Shown: in pieces, positions 1 to 6,873 of the stretch
Position numbering within the stretch: position 1 is the stretch's first letter
Layout of the letters: each line of letters opens with the position of its first letter
NCBI GenBank assembly: GCA_023420715.1
Contig: JAEZVR010000130.1
Coordinates: 1 to 13,654, forward strand
Direction of reading: 5' to 3'
DNA from: Bacillota bacterium
GTDB taxonomy: Bacteria > Bacillota > Clostridia > Saccharofermentanales > Fastidiosipilaceae
DNA length: 13,654 bases
Translations under genes and position numbers: made by a program
The notes under the pieces: generated by a model
The model's database searches: none
What the model saw: the letters and a program-made list of their open reading frames with translations, nothing else
What the model was told of the DNA's origin: nothing

Positions 1-940
1 CGGCTTTACTCCGTATATTGCCACGCACGACACCTTGGTCTGTTGTGCGCAATAAAAGTGAAACATCCACACCCTGAACATCTTTCATTAGGCTGACCAA
101 GCCATCCAAATCGGTATCCACCCCACCACAACCTGCAAGGTCTTCCTGTCTTAAATAAGAAATCGCAAGTCTGCCACTTGCGCCATACACCACTCTTTCT
201 GCCATAATGCCGATCAACGTTAAACGAGCCTGACGCATGGAATCAAAAAGGTCGTACGTCAATTGTCGCATGGAAACACCAGCATCCATTAAACAAGCTG
301 CCGCTCGCAAGGTATCTCCCGTCGTGTTGGTATAAGCAAATCTACCGGTATCCGTTAACAAACCGGTCATCAGGCAAGTGGCCATCTGCGGCGTAAAGCC
401 ATTAAACCAAGGCACGCGTCCAATCAAATCGAGGAGCAATTGTGTGACCATTTCACAAGTTGCAGCTGCTGTCGTTCGCTTTAAATAACTGTGCATCGCA
501 GATCGATCAGAGGGATGGTGATCAATAATCCAACGATTGAGACAAGATTCAAACCAAGGTTCCCGCTGTCCCAATCGATCATAACCATGACAATCAATGG
601 CAATGCAAGTGAGATGCGAATTGGACTGCCAATCTGCTAATTTTCCCATATCAGGATTTGAGTTCAGACAACCAAAGGCAGTCCCCTCTGGAAAAACCAA
701 ATAATCCGTCTGCTGCAGACCTTCCATCAAATAAGAAAATCGATCTGGCAAGGGTTCGTCTGCCCAAACAACCACCTTTGCCGGCGCATCCTGTAAAGCG
801 TGTGCCAAACCAAAGGCCGCCCCCAAGGCATCGCCATCTGCACGAACATGCGGCATGATATACACCACATCATCCGCTTGGAGCTGAAGCATCCAGTCTA
901 AAAAGCGATCTGTAAACGAGGATGGCGTTATTGCAGTCAT
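1..940 (-). CDS. nrnA: Bifunctional oligoribonuclease/PAP phosphatase NrnA-like DHH phosphoesterase (3' end beyond the window)
   Basis: Only the first 313 codons are present; the gene runs off the left edge. The family hydrolyses short oligoribonucleotides (nanoRNA), pAp and often pApA, using two metal ions in the cytoplasm. Reading from ATG at 940, the DHH motifs appear in order: HVRADGDALG (residues 31-40) for motif I, Asp116 in IAIDCHGYDRLG for motif II, the DHH triad at 140-142 (IIDHHPSD), and TDTGRFAY at about 196-203 for motif IV. The DHHA1 substrate domain begins near residue 240 and is cut. The start ATG overlaps the rbfA stop codon as ATGA (937-940), so the two are probably translationally coupled. 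The position after rbfA is standard in Gram-positives, where truB and ribF often follow; those would lie outside the window. Family assignment is firm; the exact substrate is inferred. Confidence 0.93.
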   Translation of the reverse strand, partial: MTAITPSSFTDRFLDWMLQLQADDVVYIMPHVRADGDALGAAFGLAHALQDAPAKVVVWADEPLPDRFSYLMEGLQQTDYLVFPEGTAFGCLNSNPDMGKLADWQSNSHLTCIAIDCHGYDRLGQREPWFESCLNRWIIDHHPSDRSAMHSYLKRTTAAATCEMVTQLLLDLIGRVPWFNGFTPQMATCLMTGLLTDTGRFAYTNTTGDTLRAAACLMDAGVSMRQLTYDLFDSMRQARLTLIGIMAERVVYGASGRLAISYLRQEDLAGCGGVDTDLDGLVSLMKDVQGVDVSLLLRTTDQGVVRGNIRSKA

Positions 941-1311
941 GCCTTTTCCTCTGGAGCAGCGGGCTTTCTTCCCATGGCCTGGTCGATCAACTGATCCATT
1001 CTCATACCTTCTTCAACGGTGCGATCAAGCACAAAGCGCAATTCTGGCGCCACCCGCAAGCGAATGTGCTTCATCAATGCCGTTCGTAAAAAACCAGCAC
1101 CTTTTTGCAACGCCGCCAAACAGTCTTTCTGTTGTTTCTCATTCCCGTACACACTGACGTAACAAGTCGCAACCGCAAGGTCATTTGACATCTCAACCTC
1201 TGTAATTGAGGTGAACATCGGGATCCTTGGATCTTTCATATCGGTTTGTATTAATCGAGATAAAATACGTTTGGTTTCATCTCCCACCCGCAATGCGCGC
1301 TGTCGTGCCAT
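937..1311 (-). CDS. rbfA: 30S ribosome-binding factor A (RbfA)
   Basis: Encodes 124 residues, the usual length. RbfA binds the 30S subunit near helix 1 and the 3' end of 16S rRNA and assists late 30S maturation. The N-terminus MARQRALRVGDETKRILSRL is typical of the first helix, followed by the KDPRI motif (about residues 27-31) and a YVSVYG strand, then APELRFVLDRTVEEGMRMDQLI, which corresponds to the conserved PEL.F..D.S...G..I..LI pattern of this KH-like fold. The start ATG at 1311 has an excellent AGGAGGT site at 1316-1322. The stop overlaps the start of nrnA by four bases. A terminator-like hairpin lies in the 88-base gap behind infB, so expression may depend on read-through or on an unseen promoter. 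Confidence 0.97.
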   Translation of the reverse strand: MARQRALRVGDETKRILSRLIQTDMKDPRIPMFTSITEVEMSNDLAVATCYVSVYGNEKQQKDCLAALQKGAGFLRTALMKHIRLRVAPELRFVLDRTVEEGMRMDQLIDQAMGRKPAAPEEKA

Positions 1312-1352
1312 ATTGACCTCCTCTTATGAGCCCTATAAAACTGTGAATAGAA

Positions 1353-1380
1353 AAACAGACGATGGTTGAATCGTCTGTTT
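1353..1380 (-). terminator. Intrinsic terminator between infB and rbfA
   Basis: Two perfect 11-base arms (1353-1363 and 1370-1380) enclose a 6-base loop. Read on the minus strand the stem is followed by a run of five T residues that continues from the arm (1351-1355), the layout of a Rho-independent terminator. It starts about 20 bases after the infB stop codon and lies about 40 bases before the rbfA start. Seen directly in the sequence; whether it stops all transcripts is inference. Confidence 0.75.
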
Positions 1381-1399
1381 GGGATGCAGTGTAGATGAA

Positions 1400-4297
1400 T
1401 TATTGCCGTTCAATCTCCCGCATTTCAAACGCTTCGATTTGATCGCCCTCCTTGAGATCGTGGAAACGCGTCAAGGTGATACCGCACTCATAACCCTGGG
1501 CTACTTCACGAACATCGTCCTTAAAGCGTCTGAGCGAGGCCACTTCATCTTCTTGAATCACAATGCCATCTCGAATCACACGAACCTGTGCCGATCGGGT
1601 GATTTTACCATTCAATACGTAGCCGCCACCAACGGTACCCACACTCGAAATTTTGAAGACCTCTCGCAACTCAATTAAACCGAGTGAAACCTCTTCAAAT
1701 TCAGGATCCAGCATACCTTTCATAGCCGCTTCGATATCTTCAATCGCATTATAAATGACACGATACAAGCGCAGATCGATGCCGCTCTCCTTCGCCATTT
1801 CCTCCACATTTACCGCCGGACGGACGTTAAAACCAATGACAATGGCATTGCTGACTTCTGCCAACCGCAAATCGGTTTCGGTAATCGCACCAACAGCACC
1901 ATGAATGACATGGACCTTCACCTCATCATTCGACAAGCGCTCTAGGGATTGTTTAACGGCTTCAACAGAACCTTGTACATCCGCTTTAACAATCACATTC
2001 AAGTCCTTGACTTCGCCCTCTGCCATCTTCTTATAAAGATTATCCAAGGACATGCGAGAAGATTTTTTCATATCATCTTCACGCTGTCTAATACGACGTT
2101 TTTCTGCCAATTGTTTGGCCATACGGTCATCTTCAACACCGTAGAAAACTTCACCGGCCTCTGGCACTTCGGGCAAGCCGATAATTTCAACAGGAACAGA
2201 CGGACCAGCGGCTTGAATCCGTTTACCAGTTGCATCTGTCATGGCTCGGACATTCCCCACAATCGCCCCTGTTACAACGGTCTCCCCAACATGCAAGGTG
2301 CCGCGTTGAACCAGCAACGTTGCCACCGGACCTCTGTTTTTATCCAATTTGGCTTCAATAACCGTACCTTTTGCCTGACGATCTGGATTCGCTTTAAGCT
2401 CAAGCACATCTGCTGTCAGCAAGACCATTTCCAGCAACTCGGGCATCCCTTCACCTGTCTTGGCAGAAACGGGCACCATAATTGTCGTCCCGCCCCATTC
2501 TTCAGGAATTAATTCATATTTGGCCAATTCCTGCTTGACACGGTCAATATTGGCACCTTCTTTATCGATCTTATTAATCGCCACAATGATTTGTGTACCT
2601 GCCAACTTGGCATGATTAATGGCTTCGATGGTCTGTGGCATAACACCGTCATCTGCTGCGACAACCAAAATAGCGATATCTGTCACCATGGCACCTCGGG
2701 CACGCATCGTCGTAAATGCTTCGTGACCCGGCGTGTCTAAGAACGTAATCTGACGATCATTTAAATGAACCATGTAAGCACCGATGTGTTGTGTAATACC
2801 ACCGGCTTCTCCCGAAACAACTGAAGAATTGCGGTAGAAATCCAAAAGGGAGGTTTTACCGTGATCAACATGTCCCATAACGACGACAATCGGCGGACGA
2901 TCGCGCAAATCTTCAACCGCGTCATCCGACTCATCGAAGAGAATATCCTCTTCTGTCACTTCGACAAGCTGATCTGTTGTGATATTAAACTCTCCAGCTA
3001 TAATGGCTGCCGTGTCATAATCAATCACTTGATTAATCGTTGCCATCATACCCATACCCATCAAGGCTTTAATGACATCGCTTGACGTTTTTTTAATTGC
3101 TTCCGCAAATTCCTTAACCGTAATCTGATCTGGTAAGGAGACATGCGTCAGAACTGTCGTTTGTACTTTTTGTGGTTTATGTTCTTTTTTCGGACCGCGG
3201 CGCTGACGATTGCCAAAATAATCATCCTGATTAGCAATACGATCTTTTAAACCTTTTTTCCGTTCCTGACCATCGCGCTCAAAATCACGGCGATTGCGAT
3301 CATGCTGATTTTTACCTCGATGACTGCCACTGTTTTGCTTGCCGGAAGAAAAGAGATCCATGGGCGGTGCTACTGAGGACGGAGCTGGCTTTCTGGCCGG
3401 CTTCTTCATTCGATTTGGTGCCCCTTGAGCATCTTTATCTTTTGCAAAACCGCCCACGACACTCTGTCCAGATGGTCTGCTTTGATAACGTTGATTTGTG
3501 GACACCTGACGATTGCCCGACTGATCTTTGTGCTCTGTCTGGCGTTTTTGTTTGTCACTCATCATTTGAGCATGCCGCTTGGCCGTTTCCGCCAAAGCGC
3601 TATTTTTAGCATTGCCCGCAAAGATATTACCCACTTTGCCGAGCGGTTTACCACTCGGTTTCTTTTCAACAATTGGTGGATTGGATTGCAACGGCTTCTT
3701 GGCAGAAGTCGCACCTTCTGTTGTCTCCGCTGCTTTGGGCTTTTCGACTTGAATATCGCGCGGTTCTGATACTGGTTCAGCCTGTTTTGGTAAGTCATCA
3801 ACCGGCTGTTCTGGTTGCGTCGTTGCAGACTCAAGCGCTGCCTTTGCAGAATCTTTTGAATGCGGCGCATCAGCAATGGGTTCACCAACTTCTGCCGTTT
3901 CCTTTTCCGGCTCAGCTACCTTTGGCTTTCCGGATGCTATTTTTCTTGGCACCTTCGGCAATGGCTTTGTCGATTCTTCGGCAGCATCTACAGGGGATAC
4001 ATCATCCGTTTTTGCAGATGTTTCAACCGGTTCTTCAACGATTACCTCTGGAGCAGCCTCTTCAACTGCTTTTTCCGATTCCGATGGTGCATCACTTTCA
4101 GGTTTTGCCTTGCGTTTGGCCTTAACCACACGCACAACGCCGGTAATCGTCTTGCCCGATACCCCTTTGAGTTTTACGACGGATTGTTCTTCAGCGGATG
4201 CCTGCTCATCGCCAGTTAGCTCCGTTGGCGGTGTTGGTAATACAGTTGCATCCTTATTTTCATTTGCTGTTGAATCGGGACCGACTTTTTTTGCCAT
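1400..4297 (-). CDS. infB: Translation initiation factor IF-2
   Basis: Encodes 965 residues. IF-2 is the GTPase that brings initiator fMet-tRNA to the 30S subunit and promotes 50S joining. Residues 1 to about 380 are a low-complexity linker rich in Ala, Glu, Lys and Pro, becoming Arg/Asn/Gln-rich near 320-375. A single IF2_N-like domain follows (about 388-443, TVKEFAEAIKKTSSDVIKAL). The GTPase shows G1 GHVDHGKT (475-482), G2 GGITQHIGA (about 499-507), G3 DTPGH (521-525), G4 NKID (575-578) and G5 SAK (611-613), then domains II, III and the C-terminal tRNA-binding domain ending FEMREIERQ. The first IF2_N copy often found at the extreme N-terminus in Firmicutes is not recognisable. ATG at 4297 is chosen over ATG at 4321 because the GGAGGGG site lies between them and would be inside the longer reading frame. 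TAA ends the gene. Confidence 0.97.
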   Translation of the reverse strand: MAKKVGPDSTANENKDATVLPTPPTELTGDEQASAEEQSVVKLKGVSGKTITGVVRVVKAKRKAKPESDAPSESEKAVEEAAPEVIVEEPVETSAKTDDVSPVDAAEESTKPLPKVPRKIASGKPKVAEPEKETAEVGEPIADAPHSKDSAKAALESATTQPEQPVDDLPKQAEPVSEPRDIQVEKPKAAETTEGATSAKKPLQSNPPIVEKKPSGKPLGKVGNIFAGNAKNSALAETAKRHAQMMSDKQKRQTEHKDQSGNRQVSTNQRYQSRPSGQSVVGGFAKDKDAQGAPNRMKKPARKPAPSSVAPPMDLFSSGKQNSGSHRGKNQHDRNRRDFERDGQERKKGLKDRIANQDDYFGNRQRRGPKKEHKPQKVQTTVLTHVSLPDQITVKEFAEAIKKTSSDVIKALMGMGMMATINQVIDYDTAAIIAGEFNITTDQLVEVTEEDILFDESDDAVEDLRDRPPIVVVMGHVDHGKTSLLDFYRNSSVVSGEAGGITQHIGAYMVHLNDRQITFLDTPGHEAFTTMRARGAMVTDIAILVVAADDGVMPQTIEAINHAKLAGTQIIVAINKIDKEGANIDRVKQELAKYELIPEEWGGTTIMVPVSAKTGEGMPELLEMVLLTADVLELKANPDRQAKGTVIEAKLDKNRGPVATLLVQRGTLHVGETVVTGAIVGNVRAMTDATGKRIQAAGPSVPVEIIGLPEVPEAGEVFYGVEDDRMAKQLAEKRRIRQREDDMKKSSRMSLDNLYKKMAEGEVKDLNVIVKADVQGSVEAVKQSLERLSNDEVKVHVIHGAVGAITETDLRLAEVSNAIVIGFNVRPAVNVEEMAKESGIDLRLYRVIYNAIEDIEAAMKGMLDPEFEEVSLGLIELREVFKISSVGTVGGGYVLNGKITRSAQVRVIRDGIVIQEDEVASLRRFKDDVREVAQGYECGITLTRFHDLKEGDQIEAFEMREIERQ

Positions 4298-4332
4298 GTT
4301 GTGCTTTCCCCTCCAAAACATTCAATTTTTCT

Positions 4333-4341
4333 ATTATATCA
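4333..4341 (-). promoter_or_regulatory. Extended -10 promoter candidate upstream of infB
   Basis: In the 74-base gap between ylxQ and infB the minus strand reads TGATATAAT, a perfect extended -10 (TGnTATAAT). No good -35 lies 16-18 bases upstream, which is usual for extended -10 promoters. A transcript would start near 4326, about 29 bases before the infB ATG, with the infB Shine-Dalgarno inside it. This suggests infB can be transcribed apart from rimP-nusA. Motif is seen; activity is inferred. Confidence 0.5.
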
Positions 4342-4371
4342 ATCTCATTTAAACTCTGTTGAGCTCAATTT

Positions 4372-4701
4372 TTACATCGCCCGGTCTGTTTTCGCCGTCC
4401 ATTTTTGCAAAATACCTCGGGCAAAATCTGCACTTGAAACACTCAGAATCCCGCAGCGCGCCTTTCCGACGATTCGCCCAATTGCTTCACATGTGCCTGC
4501 GCAAATACACGGTAGTCCTGCGATTTCAACTTGGCGTTCGATCTTAGATCGACTATGATCCGACAAGTCCAGCGCCAAGATCACTAGCGAACTCTCCCCG
4601 CGTTGAATGGATCGGCAAGTCGCATCCATCCCCCAAACCAATTGTCCGGCGCGTCGTGCCAAGCCGACTAAACCTTGGATTGCCAAAAATTCTGTTGTCA
4701 T
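4372..4701 (-). CDS. ylxQ: L7Ae/L30e-family K-turn RNA-binding protein YlxQ
   Basis: Encodes 109 residues, the size of a single L7Ae domain. Members bind kink-turn RNA; the bacterial YlxQ group sits beside ylxR and infB, though its cellular target is not well established. The sequence begins with FLAIQGLVGLARRAGQLVWGM-type helix-strand pattern (GLARRAG near 13-19), a VILALDLSDHS strand-turn (about 40-50) and a C-terminal GILSVSSADFARGIL, where family members usually have a similar sensor-like strand plus helix. Start ATG at 4701 is preceded by AGAGGAT. The gene follows ylxR by only 11 bases, so both probably share one message. Family identity is well supported by sequence and context. Confidence 0.9.
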   Translation of the reverse strand: MTTEFLAIQGLVGLARRAGQLVWGMDATCRSIQRGESSLVILALDLSDHSRSKIERQVEIAGLPCICAGTCEAIGRIVGKARCGILSVSSADFARGILQKWTAKTDRAM

Positions 4702-4712
4702 TCTACCATCCT

Positions 4713-5069
4713 CTATTGAGATCGCCCTCTGCGCTTGACGACGACACCATTTTCCAGCGTCACAAAGGTTTCTGGCAAATCTCCAGAGGTCATCCGACGC
4801 TGTCTTTGAGATTTTAGAACGGCTTCTTTTAAGGCAGCCAAATCATCGGGGAGCATTTGAATGCCCAGTTGTCCTTTTAGTCTACCTGGCTGTAACCACT
4901 GATCGACACAGTTCTCGTTTAAACACAAATAATAACCGCGACCTGAGGCCTTACCACGCTCATCCAGCACGAGTGTGCCAGATTCAGTTTTTACCATCCG
5001 AATCAATTCGCGCTTAGCGCATGACTTGCGACAGCAAGAACACTGACGCATCGGCACGTGTTTTGCCAT
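4713..5069 (-). CDS. ylxR: RNase P modulator RnpM (YlxR, DUF448)
   Basis: Encodes 118 residues. The YlxR/DUF448 family is a small basic RNA-binding protein between nusA and infB; in Bacillus subtilis it has been described as a modulator of RNase P (RnpM). Visible hallmarks are MRQCSCCRKS near the N-terminus (the family C..C element), KRELIRMV, and GRGYYLCLNENC (about residues 43-54), matching the GRGAYLC motif. The C-terminal 25-30 residues (QRQRRMTSGD..., VVVKRRGRSQ) are an extra basic tail beyond the core of roughly 90 residues. The start ATG at 5069 follows the nusA stop by two bases, with its GAGGTG site inside the end of nusA, so translational coupling is likely. Confidence 0.93.
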   Translation of the reverse strand: MAKHVPMRQCSCCRKSCAKRELIRMVKTESGTLVLDERGKASGRGYYLCLNENCVDQWLQPGRLKGQLGIQMLPDDLAALKEAVLKSQRQRRMTSGDLPETFVTLENGVVVKRRGRSQ

Positions 5070-5071
5070 TT

Positions 5072-6199
5072 TTACACCTCGTCCGATGTCGCCTCTTCCT
5101 GTGAAAGCGAATTCGACGCATCTGCTTCGCCATCTTCCGCTGAGACATATTGATCGCTCAAGTCATCTGCAGCTGCATTGAGTCGATCTAATAAGGATGC
5201 CTCAACAGCTTGCTGATACTGACTTTCACTTTGAATATCAATACGCCAGCCAGTTAAACGAGCTGCCAAACGCGCATTTTGACCATCCTTGCCAATGGCT
5301 AAGGACAATTGATGATCTGGAACAACAACCAATGCCATTTCTTCTGTTTCGTCGACTTCCACCCGCAACACTTTAGCAGGACTGAGCGCATTGCTAATAT
5401 AGCGTTCTAAGACACCATCCCATTCAATAATGTCGATTTTTTCGTGTCCTAATTCTTGCATGATCGCCTGCACACGCAAACCGCGTTGCCCCACGCAGGC
5501 ACCCATCGGATCAACATTGGGATCATGACTGGTAACAGCCACTTTACTCCGAGAACCGGCTTCTCTCGCTACGGAAACAATTTCCACCGTTCCATCTTGG
5601 ATTTCTGGCACTTCCTGTTCAAAAAGTTTTGCCACCAATTGTGCATCATTTCGAGAAATCACAACAACTGGATGGCCACGGCGTTCATCCACACGGACAA
5701 TGAAAAATTTCATGCGCTGATTAAAATGATAATGCTCGCCCTTTACTTGGTTTCTTGGCGGAAGCAAGGCTTCTGCACGTCCAATATCGACAATGACATC
5801 TCGCCGATCTTTGCGCTGCACGACACCGGTACATAACTCACCAATGCGATTGCTGAATTCGTTATGAATTCTTTCCTTTTCTGCGCCAGCTAATTTTTGC
5901 ATAATGACGCTTTTGGCCGTTTGAGCTGCCAAGCGTCCAAAATTTTGCGGTGGCAATTCAAATTCCAGAACATCCCCAATCTCAAAATCCGGGGATAACG
6001 TCTGAGCCTCTGCCAATGTCATCTCCGCATTGGGATCTGTGACGACTTCAACCACCTCTTTGGTGTAAAACACATGCATTTCGCCGGTTTCTCGATCCAC
6101 TTCAGCTCTGACATCATCGCTGTTTTTGGCATCAAATTCACGTTTAAAAGATGAAACGAGGGCTTCTTCTATCGCAGTAAAGCCCACTTCAGAATCCAA
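5072..6199 (-). CDS. nusA: Transcription termination/antitermination protein NusA (main open frame, downstream of an in-frame stop)
   Basis: NusA binds RNA polymerase and modulates pausing, termination and antitermination. This uninterrupted frame of 375 residues contains the rest of the N-terminal domain (about 1-110), S1 (about 118-185, TGVVQRKDRRDVIVDIG), KH1 (about 205-275, with GACVGQRGLRVQ at 233-244) and KH2 (about 277-345, with AIGKDGQNARLAARL from 301), plus a short acidic tail. The natural start is not here: the conserved first helix is encoded just upstream from ATG at 6250, in the same frame, but is cut by a TAA at 6209-6211. The annotated start is TTG at 6199, nine bases after that stop, with no good ribosome binding site; GTG at 6187 is another option. 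If re-initiation occurs, the protein lacks about 17 N-terminal residues that form part of the RNA polymerase-binding domain. All other domains are intact, which argues against a long-dead gene. Confidence 0.93.
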   Translation of the reverse strand: MDSEVGFTAIEEALVSSFKREFDAKNSDDVRAEVDRETGEMHVFYTKEVVEVVTDPNAEMTLAEAQTLSPDFEIGDVLEFELPPQNFGRLAAQTAKSVIMQKLAGAEKERIHNEFSNRIGELCTGVVQRKDRRDVIVDIGRAEALLPPRNQVKGEHYHFNQRMKFFIVRVDERRGHPVVVISRNDAQLVAKLFEQEVPEIQDGTVEIVSVAREAGSRSKVAVTSHDPNVDPMGACVGQRGLRVQAIMQELGHEKIDIIEWDGVLERYISNALSPAKVLRVEVDETEEMALVVVPDHQLSLAIGKDGQNARLAARLTGWRIDIQSESQYQQAVEASLLDRLNAAADDLSDQYVSAEDGEADASNSLSQEEATSDEV

Positions 6200-6208
6200 G
6201 CCACGCTG

Positions 6209-6250
6209 TTATTCCAATAATTTGATCGCACTTAATAACTCTCCGTTCAT
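6209..6250 (-). other. nusA: 5' fragment of nusA ending in a premature TAA codon
   Basis: ATG at 6248-6250 is preceded, at a 7-base spacing, by AAGGAAG (6258-6264). It encodes MNGELLSAIKLLE and then TAA (6209-6211). The peptide matches the start of NusA (M-x-x-ELL-x-A-x-x-LE), and after the stop the same frame continues QRGLDSEVGFTAIEEAL, matching the next part of the family (E/K-x-x-GI-x-x-E-x-x-x-x-AIE-x-AL). One sense codon, usually Lys or Glu in relatives, is therefore replaced by TAA without any frame change. A change of AAA or GAA to TAA needs a single base. Cause (error, mutation or recoding) cannot be decided from sequence alone. Confidence 0.88.
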
Positions 6251-6282
6251 GGTTTCGCTTCCTTTTTTGCTGAATTTTTCCT

Positions 6283-6753
6283 TTAAAATCGAACTGCTTG
6301 CGTTAATTTTGCACGTTCGGCCTTAGTGACTTTAAGCCGGATCCCTGTCTCTAAAGAAATCTCGATGGTTTCATCCGCATCGATGGATTCGAGCACACCG
6401 TCATGTTTCTTTTTGCCTTGAACGGCCTGATATAAAGAGACCGTAACCCATTCGCCGATATGCCGTTCAATATCTCGTCTTGTTTTAAGCGGACGATCCA
6501 AGCCAGGAGATGAAACCTCCAGATGATAATTGCCCTGATAAGAAAGGTGTTCATCAATGAGTGGATCAATCGCCTGGGTCACACGAACGCAATCGTCCAT
6601 CGAGATGCCACCAGGTTTATCGATATAAAATCTCAAAAACCACTGGCCACCCTCTTTAACAAAAACAGTCTCGACTAAATCTACACCTTGCGCTTCGATA
6701 CTTGCAGCACAAATCGATTCTGCTTGAGCTGCCACGGGATGTTGTTTTGCCAT
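6283..6753 (-). CDS. rimP: Ribosome maturation factor RimP
   Basis: Encodes 156 residues, normal for RimP, which helps 30S assembly around S12 and the central pseudoknot. The N-terminal domain shows VDLVETVFVKEGGQWFLRFYIDKPGGISMDDCVRV as the strand-helix core (about residues 24-58, with the conserved D-K-x-GG-hydrophobic-D-C), followed by LEVSSPGLDRPLK (about 78-90), the family signature. The C-terminal SH3-like part ends with TKAERAKLTQAVRF. ATG at 6753 with TGAGGT upstream is preferred over a frame-compatible ATG at 6798, because the extra 15 residues would be encoded by the leader hairpin and are not part of the family. First gene of the rimP-nusA-ylxR-ylxQ-infB operon, 32 bases ahead of the nusA ATG. 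Stop is TAA. Confidence 0.96.
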   Translation of the reverse strand: MAKQHPVAAQAESICAASIEAQGVDLVETVFVKEGGQWFLRFYIDKPGGISMDDCVRVTQAIDPLIDEHLSYQGNYHLEVSSPGLDRPLKTRRDIERHIGEWVTVSLYQAVQGKKKHDGVLESIDADETIEISLETGIRLKVTKAERAKLTQAVRF

Positions 6754-6775
6754 AAAAACCTCATACGCTGAATGC

Positions 6776-6806
6776 AAGAAAGAGTGGGACGAACCCACTC
6801 TTTCTT
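6776..6806 (-). terminator. Leader hairpin, attenuator or terminator, in front of rimP
   Basis: Perfect 13-base arms (6776-6788 and 6794-6806) flank a 5-base loop. On the minus strand the GC-rich core GTGGG/CCCAC is followed by a T-rich CTCTTTCTT, and the 5' side is the matching A-rich stretch, so the shape fits an intrinsic terminator in either direction. It lies 68 bases after the stop of the phosphoesterase gene and 22 bases before the rimP ATG. Too little room remains behind it for a promoter, so any transcript of rimP must pass through it. Confidence 0.75.
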
Positions 6807-6834
6807 ATCATGTCTGATGCTTAAGAGTATCTTG

Positions 6835-6862
6835 ATTGTATCATAAATGATTCATTTAGCAA
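6835..6862 (-). promoter_or_regulatory. Sigma-A-like promoter candidate for the rimP-nusA operon
   Basis: On the minus strand TTGCTA (6857-6862) and TACAAT (6835-6840) are separated by 16 bases, giving 4/6 and 5/6 matches to the consensus. A transcript would start near 6828 and have a leader of about 75 bases containing the hairpin at 6776-6806. Seen as a motif match only. Confidence 0.5.
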
Positions 6863-6873
6863 GCCTATAGCAT

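Noticed and set aside
658..858. Plus-strand frame of 66 residues, proline-rich
   Set aside because: It lies inside the conserved DHH part of nrnA on the other strand and has no ribosome binding site.
3425..4352. Several plus- and minus-strand frames of 100-160 residues over the infB N-terminal region
   Set aside because: The low-complexity linker has few stop codons in other frames; these are by-products of its repetitive composition.
6209..6211. Genome-wide reassignment of TAA as a sense codon
   Set aside because: TAA ends infB, rimP, ilvN, ilvC, ylxQ and rubredoxin exactly where the families end, so TAA is a normal stop here. Only site-specific recoding remains possible for nusA.
6199..6250. 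Programmed or accidental frameshift in nusA
   Set aside because: The residues on both sides of the TAA align to NusA in one and the same frame, so no shift is needed or visible.
6754..6798. Longer RimP start at 6798
   Set aside because: The extra 15 residues would be encoded by the leader hairpin, do not match the family, and ATG at 6753 gives the normal N-terminus.
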